From the NCBI RefSeq assembly GCF_028898845.1, contig NZ_CP118574.1, positions 3,844,001-3,908,000 on the forward strand: a stretch of 64,000 nucleotides of DNA, read 5' to 3'. This DNA comes from Streptomyces sp. WZ-12 (GTDB lineage: Bacteria > Actinomycetota > Actinomycetes > Streptomycetales > Streptomycetaceae). Below, piece after piece: positions 35,662 through 45,210 of the stretch. Each line of letters starts with the position of its first letter. Position 1 is the stretch's first letter. The notes under the pieces are model-generated. The model was given only the letters and a program-made list of their open reading frames with translations, was not told the origin of the DNA and ran no database searches. The position numbers were made by a program, and so were the translations under genes.

Positions 35662-35928
35662 GTGTCTGACGAAACTCCCCAGGCCGGGGATCTGCTGGTC
35701 CGAATCGGCGCGATCGTATTCCTAGTTGGCGCGCTGGCCACTCTCGCCACAGTGCTGCCGCTGTTCCTCGGCACGCACCCGCTGCCGTGGGAGTTCTACT
35801 GGGTGTCCATGCTGATGGGCGCCGGTTTCCTGATCGCGGGTGCCGGAGTGGTGCGTTCCGTGGCCGCCCAACGCCGTCAGGCGCAGGCCGCGGTCGGCCC
35901 GTCCCCGTCGGCGCCGTCCGCCGGGTAA
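35662..35928 (+). CDS. Small two-span membrane protein
   Basis: 88 residues: cytosolic start SDETPQAGDLLVRIG, span AIVFLVGALATLATVLPLFL, an outer loop with LPWEFYW, a second span SMLMGAGFLIAGAGVV and a basic tail. TACCCT at 35650-35655 is 6 bases before the GTG start and no ribosome site is present: leaderless. Its 3' end overlaps the convergent HAD gene by 52 bases. Function unknown. Confidence 0.8.
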   Translation: MSDETPQAGDLLVRIGAIVFLVGALATLATVLPLFLGTHPLPWEFYWVSMLMGAGFLIAGAGVVRSVAAQRRQAQAAVGPSPSAPSAG

Positions 35929-36551
35929 CGAGCGGAATCCGCCACGTAACGATCCAGCCACGACGGGAAGTCCGTCAGGTCGTCGAGCAGCACCCGGGCG
36001 CCGGCCGCGCGCAGTTCGGCGGCGTCGCACGGGCCGGTGGCGACCGCGACGGAGAGCGCGCCCGCGGCCTGCGCGCCGCGCACGTCGCCGGTGTGGTCGC
36101 CCACGTAGATCCGTGCGCCGTGCTCGCGCAGCGCCTCGGCCTTGGCCTCCGCCCACAGCGAGCCGATGACCGCGTCCGCGGCGATGCCCAAGTGGGTCAG
36201 GTGCAGCTTGGCGTTGGGCTCGAACTTGGCGGTGACGACGACGGCCCGGCCGCCGACCGCGTGCACCGCGTCGATCGCCTCCCGGGCGCCCGGCATGGCG
36301 AGCGAGCCCGCGATCGCGTGCGTCGGGTACAGCTCCCGGTAGAGGTCGCTGATCTCCGCCACCCGCTCCTCGGGGAACCACCGGCGGATCTCCTGCTCCA
36401 GCGGCGGTCCGAGCCGGGTGATCGCGGCATCGGCGTCGACGTACGTCCCGGTGCGGGCGGCGAGCGCCTCGTAGGCGGCCTTGATTCCGGGGCGGGAGTC
36501 GATCAGCGTCATGTCGAGGTCGAACCCGACGGTCAGGGGGTGCGCAGCCAT
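35877..36551 (-). CDS. HAD-family phosphatase
   Basis: About 224 residues of the Gph/PGPase-like HAD group. Motif I is GFDLDMTLIDSRPG with the nucleophile Asp; motif II region AVVVTAKFEPNAKLH; motif III Lys near SLWAEAKAEAL; motif IV VGDHTGDVRGAQAAGALSVA. It hydrolyses small phosphomonoesters; substrate unknown. ATG 36551 is favoured as CACAAT lies 7 bases before it; ATG 36560, inside this box, would add three residues. Confidence 0.88.
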   Translation of the reverse strand: MAAHPLTVGFDLDMTLIDSRPGIKAAYEALAARTGTYVDADAAITRLGPPLEQEIRRWFPEERVAEISDLYRELYPTHAIAGSLAMPGAREAIDAVHAVGGRAVVVTAKFEPNAKLHLTHLGIAADAVIGSLWAEAKAEALREHGARIYVGDHTGDVRGAQAAGALSVAVATGPCDAAELRAAGARVLLDDLTDFPSWLDRYVADSARYPADGADGDGPTAACA

Positions 36552-36594
36552 GCCTGCCATTGTGCCTGCGTGCCGACCCGACCGGGACGTACCG

Positions 36595-36613
36595 TTAGCC
36601 TTGCCTTACCTAA
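36595..36613. promoter_or_regulatory. Iron box (DmdR/IdeR-type operator)
   Basis: TTAGCCTTGCCTTACCTAA matches the 19-base actinobacterial iron box (TTAGGTTAGSCTAACCTAA) at most positions, with intact TTAG and CCTAA ends. It lies 80 bases before the first siderophore permease gene and about 45 bases before the divergent HAD gene. Iron-loaded DmdR/IdeR should repress the import operon; this is inferred from the match and the gene content. Confidence 0.82.
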
Positions 36614-36692
36614 CCCGCGGCCGCCGTGCATGGACCGCGGGTCCGTACCAACAGCTCCAGACCGCGTGAATGGACCCGACACCCGTGATGCC

Positions 36693-37703
36693 ATGCCCGT
36701 GACGCACCGAAAGCGGAGCCGGCGGCTCGTCCTGACGGCGGGGGCGGTGGTGGCGCTGCTGCTGGCCGTGGTCTTCTCGCTCGCCGTCGGCAGCCGCGCG
36801 TTCGCGCCGTCCGCGGTCCTCGACGCCCTCGTGCACGGCGGCAGCGACGACGCCGCACAGGTCGTGCGGTTCCTGCGGCTGCCGCGCACCCTGATCGGCC
36901 TGATGGTCGGCGCCGCGCTGGCGATGGCCGGCACGGTCATGCAGGGCCTGACCCGCAATCCGATCGCCGACCCCGGCATCCTCGGCATCAGCCAGGGCGC
37001 GGCGGCCTCCGTGGTCGCCGCCATCGCCTTCGCCGGCGTGCACACCCTGACCGGCTACGTGTGGTTCGCGTTCGCCGGCGCGGGCGTCGCCGCCGTCGTC
37101 GTCTACGGCATCGCCACCCGCGGCCGGGGCGGTGCCACGCCCGTCAAGCTGGCGCTCTCCGGCGCCGCGATCAACGCGCTGCTGGTGTCGGTGTCGATGG
37201 CGATCCTGACCACCAAGGCCGCGGCGCTGGACGAGTTCCGGTTCTGGCAGGTCGGCTCGCTGACCGGTCGGGACGCCGCGGTGGCCGCCCAGATCTGGCC
37301 GTTCCTGCTGGTCGGCGCGGTGCTGGTGCTGTCGGTTGCGCGCGGCCTGGACGCCCTGGCGCTGGGCGAGGATGTCGCCCGTGGGCTCGGGCAGAAGGTC
37401 GCCGTGGTGCGGATCGTCGGCGGGCTGGGCGCGACGGTGCTGACCGGCGCGGGTGTCGCGGCCGCCGGCCCGATCGCGTTCGTCGGCCTGGCCGTGCCGC
37501 ACCTGGCCCGGGCGTTGGTGGGCGGCGACCACCGCTGGGCGCTGCCGATGGCCGCGCTGCTCGGGCCGGTCGTGGTGCTGGTCTCGGACACCGTCGGGCG
37601 GGTCCTCTTCCCGCCGTCGGAGGTCCCGGCCGGCGTGATGACCGCGCTGATCGGCGTGCCGTTCCTGGTCACTCTGGTCCGGCGGCGGGCGGTGGCGGCA
37701 TGA
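36693..37703 (+). CDS. Iron-siderophore ABC permease 1 (FecCD type)
   Basis: A 336-residue FecCD/BtuC-family permease, about ten spans. Features: [70 protein letters not shown]. It forms the channel heterodimer with the next gene. The ATG at 36693 gives the usual family length; in-frame GTG 36666 or ATG 36630, nearer the iron box, are alternatives. First gene of the iron-regulated operon. Confidence 0.91.
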   Translation: MPVTHRKRSRRLVLTAGAVVALLLAVVFSLAVGSRAFAPSAVLDALVHGGSDDAAQVVRFLRLPRTLIGLMVGAALAMAGTVMQGLTRNPIADPGILGISQGAAASVVAAIAFAGVHTLTGYVWFAFAGAGVAAVVVYGIATRGRGGATPVKLALSGAAINALLVSVSMAILTTKAAALDEFRFWQVGSLTGRDAAVAAQIWPFLLVGAVLVLSVARGLDALALGEDVARGLGQKVAVVRIVGGLGATVLTGAGVAAAGPIAFVGLAVPHLARALVGGDHRWALPMAALLGPVVVLVSDTVGRVLFPPSEVPAGVMTALIGVPFLVTLVRRRAVAA

Positions 37704-38803
37704 CGGCACCCACCCACTCCCCCGCCGCTCCCGCCGCCCGCCCGGTGGCCCGCCCCGCCGGCTACGCGCTGGTCCGGGCCGGCCGCGGCTCCTTCCTGCT
37801 GCACCGCCGCGCCACCGTCGTCGCCGCCGCGCTGGCCGCCCTGCTGGCCGTGGTGTGCGTGGCGTACCTGTGCGCCGGCGAGAGCTGGGTGGCGCCCTCC
37901 GAGGTGCTCAGGGTGCTGGTGGGCGAGGAGTCCGCGCAGCAACTCGTGGTCAGGACGCTGCGGTTGCCGCGGATGGTGGTCGGGCTGCTGGTCGGCGCGG
38001 CCTTCGGGGTCGCCGGCGGGCTGATCCAGACCGTCGCCCGCAATCCACTGGCCAGCCCCGACATCATCGGCGTGACCCAGGGCGCGGGCGCGGTGACGGT
38101 CGGCGCGATGACCTTCGGCGTCACGTCCTCCGCGATGCTGCCGTACGTCTCGGTGGCCGGCGGGGTGCTGGCGGCCGCGCTGGTCTACGCCTTCGCCTGG
38201 CGCGGCGGGCTGCACGCCACCCGCTTCGTGCTGATCGGCATCGGCTTCGCGGTGGCGCTGCGCTCGGTCACCCAACTGTTCCTGACCAAGGGCGACTACC
38301 TGGTGGCCCAGCAGGCCCAGGTATGGATGACCGGTTCGCTCAACGGGCGCGGCTGGGCGGAGGTGGCGCCCCTGGGATGGGCGCTGCTGGTGCTGCTGCC
38401 GGCCGTCCTGTGGGCGGCGCGGGCCCAACGGACCGTCTCCCTGGACGACGACACCGCGACCGCGCTCGGCATCCATCTGGGCCGCACCCGGCTCGGGTTG
38501 GTGGCGGTCGGGGTGGTGCTGGCGTCGATGGCGACCGGCGCGGCCGGGCCGGTGGACTTCGTGGCGCTGCTCGCCCCGCAGATCGCCCGCCGGCTGACCC
38601 GGACCGCGCAGATCCCGCTCTTCTGCTCGGCGCTGCTGGGCGCCGTCATCGTCGTCCTCGGCGATCTGCTCGCCCGCAAGCTGCTCGCGCCGACCGAGCT
38701 GCCGGTGGGCGTGCTGACCGCCGCGGTCGGCGCCCCGTATCTGATCTGGCTGATCGTCAGGGGCCACCGGGCCCGTGGCCGGGCCACAGGAGGACAAGCG
38801 TGA
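37700..38803 (+). CDS. Iron-siderophore ABC permease 2 (FecCD type)
   Basis: A 367-residue partner permease. [53 protein letters not shown] and [20 protein letters not shown] are the family's conserved segments. The N-terminal 45 residues are cytosolic and Ala/Pro-rich. It overlaps the first permease gene as ATGA and the ATPase gene as GTGA, so subunit ratios are set by coupling. Confidence 0.92.
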   Translation: MTAPTHSPAAPAARPVARPAGYALVRAGRGSFLLHRRATVVAAALAALLAVVCVAYLCAGESWVAPSEVLRVLVGEESAQQLVVRTLRLPRMVVGLLVGAAFGVAGGLIQTVARNPLASPDIIGVTQGAGAVTVGAMTFGVTSSAMLPYVSVAGGVLAAALVYAFAWRGGLHATRFVLIGIGFAVALRSVTQLFLTKGDYLVAQQAQVWMTGSLNGRGWAEVAPLGWALLVLLPAVLWAARAQRTVSLDDDTATALGIHLGRTRLGLVAVGVVLASMATGAAGPVDFVALLAPQIARRLTRTAQIPLFCSALLGAVIVVLGDLLARKLLAPTELPVGVLTAAVGAPYLIWLIVRGHRARGRATGGQA

Positions 38804-39663
38804 CCGGTACCGGCACACCGCGGCCCACCGCCGAGGCGGCCGCCGCCACCCAGGAACCCGCCGGGGCCCGCCTGACGGCCCGCGACCTCACCCTCTCCTA
38901 CGAGGAACGCACCGTCGTCGAGGGCCTGGACCTGGACGTGCCCGACGGCGCGGTCACCGTCGTCGTCGGCCCCAACGCCTGTGGCAAGTCGACCCTGTTG
39001 CGCGCCCTGGGGCGGCTGCTGCGGCCGCGCCGCGGCGCGGTCCTCCTGGACGGCACGGACCTGGCCCGCATCCCCACCCGGAAGATCGCCCAGTCGCTCG
39101 GCCTGCTCCCGCAGACCCCGGTCGCGCCCGAGGCGATCACCGTCGCGGACCTGGTGGCCCGCGGCCGGCAGCCGCACCAGCGCTGGTGGCAGCAGTGGTC
39201 CGGGCAGGACGAGCGGGCGGTCGCCGAGGCGATGGCCCGCACCGACGTGGCGGCGCTGGCGGACCGCCCGGTCGACGAACTCTCCGGCGGCCAGCGCCAG
39301 CGGGTGTGGATCGCCATGGCGCTGGCCCAGGAGACCGATCTGCTCCTCCTGGACGAGCCGACGACCTATCTGGACATCGCCCACCAGGTGGAGGTCCTGG
39401 ACCTGGTGCGCCAGCTCAACCACGACCGCGGCCGCACCGTCGTCGCCGTCCTGCACGACCTCAACCAGGCCGCCCGCTACGCCGATCACCTGGTGGCCAT
39501 GAAGGCGGGCCGGGTCGTCGCCCAGGGCCGCCCCGCGGAGGTCGTCACGGCCGACCTGGTCCAGGAGGTCTTCGGCCTGGCGTCGGTGGTCGTGCCGGAC
39601 CCGGTAACCGGCTCGCCCCTGGTGGTTCCGGGCCGCCCCTGGGAGGGGAAACCCCGGCAGTGA
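38800..39663 (+). CDS. Iron-siderophore ABC transporter ATP-binding protein
   Basis: A 287-residue FepC-type ATPase that powers import. Walker [17 protein letters not shown], signature [20 protein letters not shown], Walker [18 protein letters not shown]-loop [14 protein letters not shown]. Asn-Ala-Cys in Walker A is typical of the siderophore group. GTG 38800 has GGAGG 6 bases upstream and overlaps the permease stop. Cytosolic, bound to the two permeases. Confidence 0.95.
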   Translation: MTGTGTPRPTAEAAAATQEPAGARLTARDLTLSYEERTVVEGLDLDVPDGAVTVVVGPNACGKSTLLRALGRLLRPRRGAVLLDGTDLARIPTRKIAQSLGLLPQTPVAPEAITVADLVARGRQPHQRWWQQWSGQDERAVAEAMARTDVAALADRPVDELSGGQRQRVWIAMALAQETDLLLLDEPTTYLDIAHQVEVLDLVRQLNHDRGRTVVAVLHDLNQAARYADHLVAMKAGRVVAQGRPAEVVTADLVQEVFGLASVVVPDPVTGSPLVVPGRPWEGKPRQ

Positions 39664-39724
39664 CGCACGTTCCCCGGGGCACCCACCCCGCCGACCGTCC
39701 CGCCGTCGAGCCGAAAGGGCAGCG

Positions 39725-40837
39725 ATGACCCACTCCCCCCACCCGGCGATGACCCACTCCCCCGACCCGGCCAACTCCCGCTCCACCGCGGCCGCCGGCC
39801 GGTCCCGCCGCACCGCCGCGCGCGCCGCGGCCGCCGTCGCCGCCGGCGCGCTGCTGCTCACCGCCTGCGGCAACGGCAACGACTCCGGCGCCTCCGCCGC
39901 CGGCCCCAACGGCAGCTTCAAGGCGGCCAGTTGCCCGGCGCAGCCCACCACCTCCTGGCCCGAGCCGGCACCCAAGGGCGGCGGCAGCCACCCGGTCCAC
40001 ACCGCCATGGGCGAGGTGAGCGTCCCCGACGCCCCCCGGCGCGTGGTCGTGCTGGACACCGCCGAGTTGGACTCCGCGCTCACCCTGGGCGTCACCCCCG
40101 TCGGCGCCACCCGCACGGACGCCGACTCCGGCTTCCTGGACTACCTGCCCAAGGACAAACTGGCCGGCATCAAGGACGTCGGCAAGATCGGCGCCCCCAA
40201 TCTGGAGGCGGTCGCCGCCCTCAAACCCGATCTGATCCTCACCAGCAAGGTCCGCGACGGCCAGCGCTACGCCGAGCTGAAGAAGATCGCGCCGACCGTC
40301 ATGACCGAGACCACCGGCTACCCGTGGAAGCAGAACTTCGCCGTCCACGCCGCCGCGTTGAACAAGATCCCCGAGGCCAAGCGGACCGTCGCCGCCTACC
40401 AGGCGCACGCCGAACGCGTCACCCAGTCCCTCGGCGGCCCGGCCAAGGCCCGCGCCCTGCGCACCAACGTCGTCCGCTTCGTGGACGGCGCCGACACCCG
40501 CGTCTACGGCTGCCGGAGCTACATCGGCACCCTCCTCGACGACATCGGCACCGGCCCCACCTCCGTCGTCGACGGCGCCCAGGACGGCCTGATGGTCGAG
40601 GTCAGCCCGGAGCAGATCACCAAGGCCGACGCCAACGCCGTCTTCTACTCCACCTACGGCAGCCCCGAGAAGTCCAAGGAGGCCCAGATCACCACCGGCC
40701 CCCTGTGGAAGAACCTCCGGGCGGTCAAGGACGGCAAGTCGCTCCGCGTCGACGACCAGCTCTGGATCCAGGGCATCGGCTACACCGCCGCCGACAAGAT
40801 CCTCGACGAGATCCAGCAGCGCCTGGCCAAGAAGTGA
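39725..40837 (+). CDS. Iron-siderophore substrate-binding lipoprotein
   Basis: 370 residues. A basic N-terminus, hydrophobic AAAVAAGALLLTAC with lipidated Cys, then a type III periplasmic-binding fold (RRVVVLDTAELDSALTLGVT, GAPNLEAVAALKPDLILTSK, ADKILDEIQQRL). It captures ferric siderophore outside the membrane and delivers it to the permeases. AAAGGG is 6 bases before ATG 39725. The first 24 bases are tandemly repeated (MTHSPHPA/MTHSPDPA), giving a second in-frame ATG at 39749, either of which may be used. Confidence 0.93.
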   Translation: MTHSPHPAMTHSPDPANSRSTAAAGRSRRTAARAAAAVAAGALLLTACGNGNDSGASAAGPNGSFKAASCPAQPTTSWPEPAPKGGGSHPVHTAMGEVSVPDAPRRVVVLDTAELDSALTLGVTPVGATRTDADSGFLDYLPKDKLAGIKDVGKIGAPNLEAVAALKPDLILTSKVRDGQRYAELKKIAPTVMTETTGYPWKQNFAVHAAALNKIPEAKRTVAAYQAHAERVTQSLGGPAKARALRTNVVRFVDGADTRVYGCRSYIGTLLDDIGTGPTSVVDGAQDGLMVEVSPEQITKADANAVFYSTYGSPEKSKEAQITTGPLWKNLRAVKDGKSLRVDDQLWIQGIGYTAADKILDEIQQRLAKK

Positions 40838-40845
40838 CGTGCCGC

Positions 40846-40871
40846 GGGCGGCGGTTGGGGCCGCCGCCCGG
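40846..40871. terminator. Bidirectional hairpin terminator
   Basis: A ten-base stem, CGGGCGGCGG with CCGCCGCCCG, around the loop TTGGGG, 8 bases after the lipoprotein stop and 8 bases before the convergent gene's stop. Position and stability fit a rho-independent-like terminator without a U-tract, common in Streptomyces. Confidence 0.7.
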
Positions 40872-40879
40872 GCCGCGCC

Positions 40880-42253
40880 TCAGCCCGCCGCCGTCCGCCG
40901 CATCCGCCACAGCAGGAACAGCGCCGAGGCGATCGCCGCCACGCGCACCGCGACCGGGAGACCGGCGAGGAGTTCCTGCCCCAGGTGGCCCGGGGGAATC
41001 GGGTCGCCCCAACGGCCGGTGGCCCGGCCCCAGATCCAGCCGATCAGGCTGCCGCCGACGAGGCCGGGCACGCCCAGCGCCGCGAACTTGGTCTCCCGGC
41101 GGCTGAGCCGGTGCGAAATGTAGGCGAGCCCCCAGCCGCCGGCCAGCGCCAGCCAGGAGCCGACCACCGCGCCGGCCACCAACAGCAGCACCGCCAGCGT
41201 CAACACCGGGCTGAGCCAGGCCCGTAGCGGCATCGGCACCGGCTTGCCCGCGCCGTCCTGCACGGGCTCCGCGGCGGGCGCGGGCCCGGCCGGGGCGGCC
41301 GCCCGCCGGGGCCCGAGCGTCCGCCGCAACAGGGCCGGCAGGATCGGGCCCGGGGCCTTGGCGCCGTCCCCCTCCGGCACCGTGGACGGGGCCGTGGAAA
41401 GGTCCTGGGACGGGCTCTTCGACGGGTCCTGCGCCAGGTCCTTCGAGGGGGCCTTCGAGGGGGCCTTCGAGGGGGCCTTCGTCAGCCCCCAGGCCAGGCC
41501 CTTGGGGAGGCCCTTCACCAGCGACGGCGTGCCCTTGCCGTCCCCGCCGTCCCCGTCCTTGCCCTCGCCCCCGGCCTCCTTCTCGTCCTCGTCCTCGTCC
41601 TCGGGGTGGTCCCAGACCTCGGGGATCTCGATGCCGCCGACGAAGCCGGGCACCGTGTCCGCCGCCCCGGAGGCCATGGGCTCCATCCCGAAGGGCGCGG
41701 CCTCCACCCGCCACCAATCAGGCGGGTCCTCGGCGTCCCCCAGTTCGTCGGCGCCGGCCAGATGGGGCGGGGCGCCGACCGACGGGGCCGGGGCGGCCGG
41801 CGGGTCGAGGCGCTTCTTCAGGAAACCGGGCCGGCGGCCGCCCGGCTCCGGCTCGTCGCCGTCGCGCGGCGCGGGCACCTTGCCCAGCAGTCCGCCCAAC
41901 TTCTCGCGGGCGCCGGCCCATTGCGCGGGGCGGCCCGGTTCCGCGGGAGCGGGTGCGGGGGCCGGTGCGGGCGCCGGGGTTGCCGGCCGGGGCGTCCCGC
42001 CGCCCTCCGGGCCGGCCCCGCCCTCCTTCTCGGCCGCGGCCCGCACCACCGCCTCCGGCGTCCCCAGCCGGGCCAGCATCCGTTTCACGCCGGACACCGA
42101 ATCGGCCTTCTGCTCGGCCTTCTGCGCGTCGATCTCGGCCCGCAGCGAGGCCACCAGCCGCATCCGGGCGCCCGACGGCAGCCCCCACTGCTGGGCCAGG
42201 TCGCCCACCCGGCTCAGATAGTCAAAGACGAGCTGCTCGCTCTCGATCCCCAC
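40880..42253 (-). CDS. Membrane protein with long disordered linker
   Basis: 457 residues, no named domain. N-terminal helical part: ESEQLVFDYLSRVGDLAQQW and RMRLVASLRAEIDAQKAEQK, resembling short helical domains found before sensor-type membrane proteins in streptomycetes. A 230-residue Pro/Gly/acidic linker follows, with an EDEDEDE run and a 12-base DNA repeat (41441-41476) coding KAPS units. The C-terminal part has four hydrophobic spans (VLTLAVLLLVAGAVVGSWLA onward). The start GTG 42253 is chosen because the conserved segment begins there; its ribosome site is weak. Confidence 0.72.
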   Translation of the reverse strand: MGIESEQLVFDYLSRVGDLAQQWGLPSGARMRLVASLRAEIDAQKAEQKADSVSGVKRMLARLGTPEAVVRAAAEKEGGAGPEGGGTPRPATPAPAPAPAPAPAEPGRPAQWAGAREKLGGLLGKVPAPRDGDEPEPGGRRPGFLKKRLDPPAAPAPSVGAPPHLAGADELGDAEDPPDWWRVEAAPFGMEPMASGAADTVPGFVGGIEIPEVWDHPEDEDEDEKEAGGEGKDGDGGDGKGTPSLVKGLPKGLAWGLTKAPSKAPSKAPSKDLAQDPSKSPSQDLSTAPSTVPEGDGAKAPGPILPALLRRTLGPRRAAAPAGPAPAAEPVQDGAGKPVPMPLRAWLSPVLTLAVLLLVAGAVVGSWLALAGGWGLAYISHRLSRRETKFAALGVPGLVGGSLIGWIWGRATGRWGDPIPPGHLGQELLAGLPVAVRVAAIASALFLLWRMRRTAAG

Positions 42254-42462
42254 GAAAACCCCTGCGGCGTGCGCTGGTTGCTGCTCCGACGGTACCGCGT
42301 GCCCCACCCCGGCACCGCGGCGTACCCGGGCCCGGGCACACCCGCCCGCCCGCGCCCGCGCCGGGCGTCCCGCCCCCGTCGCCCCCGCCACCACCCCGCC
42401 CGTCCCGATCCGCGCCCGTCGCCTGCTCCCGCCGCCACCCCCGCCCGGCTACCGTTGGACCA

Positions 42463-45048
42463 ATGACCACCGCTACCCCCCGCACCCTCGCCGAGGAGCT
42501 CCGGACGCGTTCCGACGACGGGCTCGCCGGGCTGCTGCGGGCCCGGCCCGACCTGCTCAACCCGGTACCCGGCGACCTGACGCAGCTCGCCACCCGGGCC
42601 GGCACCCGGGCATCGGTGGTCCGCGCCGTGGAACGACTCGACGCCTTCGCCCTCCAGACCGCCGAGGCGCTGGCGGTCGCGCCGGACCCGTGCCCGTACC
42701 CGACGCTGGCGGCGCTGATGGCCGGGGACGCCGGCGACGCGGCGGTCGCTGCCGCGCTGCCCGGGGCGGTGGCTGAGCTGCGCGCCCAGGCGCTGGTGTG
42801 GGGCCCGGACGACCGGCTGCGCCTGGTCCGCACCGCCCGCGAACTGCTCACCCCGAGCCCCGCCCGCCCGTCGCCGACCGGCCTCGGCCCGACCGTTGCC
42901 GAGGCCACCGCCGGGACGTCGCCCGGCCGGCTCCAGGAACTGCTGGCCGCGGCCGGCCTGCCCGGCACCCACGACCCGGTGTCCGCGGTCGCCGCCCTCA
43001 CCGACCTCTTCTCCGACCGCGCCCGGATGGCCGCGCTGCTGGACGCGGCGCCCGCCGAGGCCGTCGCCGTCCTGGACAGGCTGCTGTGGGGCCCGCCGTA
43101 CGGGGCGGTCACCGACCGGCCGGCCGCCCATCTCACGTGGCTCCTCGACCGCGGCCTGCTGCTCCCGGCCGGCGCCCGCAACGTCGTCCTCCCCCGGGAG
43201 GCCGCGCTCCACCTGCGCGCCGGGCGCGCGCACCACGCGCCGGAGCCGACGCCGCCCGACCTCGCCCCGGCCGCCACCGCCCGCGATCCACAGCTTGTGG
43301 ACAACACCGCCGCGGGCCAGGCGTTCACCGCGCTGGCCACCATCGAGGAGCTGCTCAAGGAGTGGGACCTCGGCGGCCCGCCCGTCCTGCGCGCCGGCGG
43401 CCTGAGCGTCCGCGACCTCAAGCGGACCGCGACCGCCCTGGACACCACCGAGCAGCTCGCCGCCTTCTGGCTCGAACTCGCCTACGCGGCCGGGCTGATC
43501 GCCTCCGACGGCGAGGCCGACGAGCGCTACGCCGCCACCCCGGCCGCCGAGGAGTGGCTCCAACTCCCCGACCCCGAGCGCTGGTCGATCCTGGTCACCG
43601 CCTGGCTGCCGGCCACCCGCGCCCCCGGAGTGGTCGGCACCGCCGACACCAAGGGCCGCGCCCTGGCCGCCCTCGGCCCGCACCTCGACCGCTCCCCCGC
43701 CCCCGAGGTCCGCCACCGCGTCCTGTCCCTCCTGGCCACGCTCCCGCCCGGCAGCTCCGTACCGGAGCCGGCCCTGCTCGCCCGCCTGCGCTGGGAACGC
43801 CCCCTCCGGGCCGCCGCACCGGCCGCCCAGCCCCCGGCGTCGGCCCCCGCGCCCGCGTCCCCGGACGCCCCGACCGGGCCCGCACCCGTCGACGACCTGC
43901 GCTCCCGGCTCGCCCAATGGACGCTCACCGAGGCCGAGTTGCTGGGCGTGACGGGCCGCGGCGCGCTCGCCGCCCACGGCCGCGCCCTCATCGGCGCCGC
44001 CCCGGACGCGCCCATGGCGGGCACCGAGGAACCGTCCCGCCCGCTCACCCCCGCCGAGGCGGCCACCGCAGCCGGCCGCGCCGCCGTCCTGCTCGCCCCG
44101 CTGCTGCCCGAACCGCTCGACCACGTCCTGCTCCAGGCCGACCTGACCGCCGTCGCCCCCGGCCCGTTGCAGCGCCCGCTCGCCGAGGCGCTCGGCACCC
44201 TGGCCGACATCGAGTCCAAGGGCGGCGCCACGGTCTACCGCTTCACGCCGGGCTCGGTGCGCCGCGCCCTGGACGCCGGCCGGTCCGCCGCCGAGCTCCA
44301 GGAGTTCCTGACCGCCCACTCCCGCACCCCGGTGCCCCAGCCGCTCGCGTACCTCATCGACGATGTGGCCCGCAGACACGGCCAGTTGCGGGTCGGCGCC
44401 GCCACCGCCTACGTCCGCTGCGACGACGACGCGCTGCTCTCCGAGATCCTCGCCGACCGCCGCGCCGCCGCCCTGCGGCTGCGCCGGCTGGCCCCGACCG
44501 TGCTCGCCGCCCAGTCCGCCCCGGACCAACTCCTCGACGGCCTAAGGGCGATGGGCTTCGCCCCGGCCGCGGAGTCCGCCGCCGGCGACGTCCTGATCGC
44601 CCGCGCCGACGCCTACCGCACCCCGCCGCGCACCGCCCCCACCCCCGTGCCCGACGGCCCGCCGCCGCCCGACACCACCCTCCTTACGGCCGCGGTCCGC
44701 GCCATCCGCGCCGGCGACCTCGCCGCCACCGCCGAACGCAAACCATCCCCGGGCCCCCGCCCCGCGACGCCGTCGACCCCCGCCGACACCTCGCCCCGCA
44801 CCCCGGGCGCCCTGCCCCGCACCACCTCCGCCGAGACCCTGGCCACCATGCAGGCCGCGGTCCTCACCAGCTCCCCCGTCTGGATCGGCTACGTCAACGC
44901 GGACGGCGCCGCCAGCCAGCGGGTGATCGCCCCCGTCCGCGTCGAGGGCGGCTTCGTCACCGCCTACGACCACACCTCCGACGAGGTCCGCACCTACCCC
45001 CTCCACCGCATCACGGGCGTCGCGGAACTGGCCGACGACGCGGTCTGA
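42463..45048 (+). CDS. Helicase-associated (XPB/Ssl2 N-terminal-like) protein with WYL-like C-terminus
   Basis: An 861-residue actinobacterial protein containing the helicase XPB/Ssl2 N-terminal-like domain (about residues 560-700; HVLLQADLTAVAPGPLQRPL, KGGATVYRFTPGSVRRALDA, HGQLRVGAATAYVRCDD), preceded by winged-helix-like segments. A WYL-like module (IGYVNADGAASQRVIAPVRV, GGFVTAYDHTSDEVRTYPLH) ends it. It has no helicase motor. It lies 162 bases before XPB helicase on the same strand and is probably its partner. TACCGT at 42450-42455 with a 7-base gap to ATG suggests leaderless mRNA. Confidence 0.85.
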   Translation: MTTATPRTLAEELRTRSDDGLAGLLRARPDLLNPVPGDLTQLATRAGTRASVVRAVERLDAFALQTAEALAVAPDPCPYPTLAALMAGDAGDAAVAAALPGAVAELRAQALVWGPDDRLRLVRTARELLTPSPARPSPTGLGPTVAEATAGTSPGRLQELLAAAGLPGTHDPVSAVAALTDLFSDRARMAALLDAAPAEAVAVLDRLLWGPPYGAVTDRPAAHLTWLLDRGLLLPAGARNVVLPREAALHLRAGRAHHAPEPTPPDLAPAATARDPQLVDNTAAGQAFTALATIEELLKEWDLGGPPVLRAGGLSVRDLKRTATALDTTEQLAAFWLELAYAAGLIASDGEADERYAATPAAEEWLQLPDPERWSILVTAWLPATRAPGVVGTADTKGRALAALGPHLDRSPAPEVRHRVLSLLATLPPGSSVPEPALLARLRWERPLRAAAPAAQPPASAPAPASPDAPTGPAPVDDLRSRLAQWTLTEAELLGVTGRGALAAHGRALIGAAPDAPMAGTEEPSRPLTPAEAATAAGRAAVLLAPLLPEPLDHVLLQADLTAVAPGPLQRPLAEALGTLADIESKGGATVYRFTPGSVRRALDAGRSAAELQEFLTAHSRTPVPQPLAYLIDDVARRHGQLRVGAATAYVRCDDDALLSEILADRRAAALRLRRLAPTVLAAQSAPDQLLDGLRAMGFAPAAESAAGDVLIARADAYRTPPRTAPTPVPDGPPPPDTTLLTAAVRAIRAGDLAATAERKPSPGPRPATPSTPADTSPRTPGALPRTTSAETLATMQAAVLTSSPVWIGYVNADGAASQRVIAPVRVEGGFVTAYDHTSDEVRTYPLHRITGVAELADDAV

Positions 45049-45210
45049 GCCCGGCTCCCGCGGCGCCCCACGAGCCCGTCCGCCGGACCCGGGCCGCCCT
45101 GTCAGTGCGATGCGGCACACTGGACGTTTGGCACGTTCGACCGCCCCCGGCGGCCCACGTCCCCACGACTGTGCACCACAGCCCGCACCACAGAGCGAAA
45201 GGCGAGGCGC

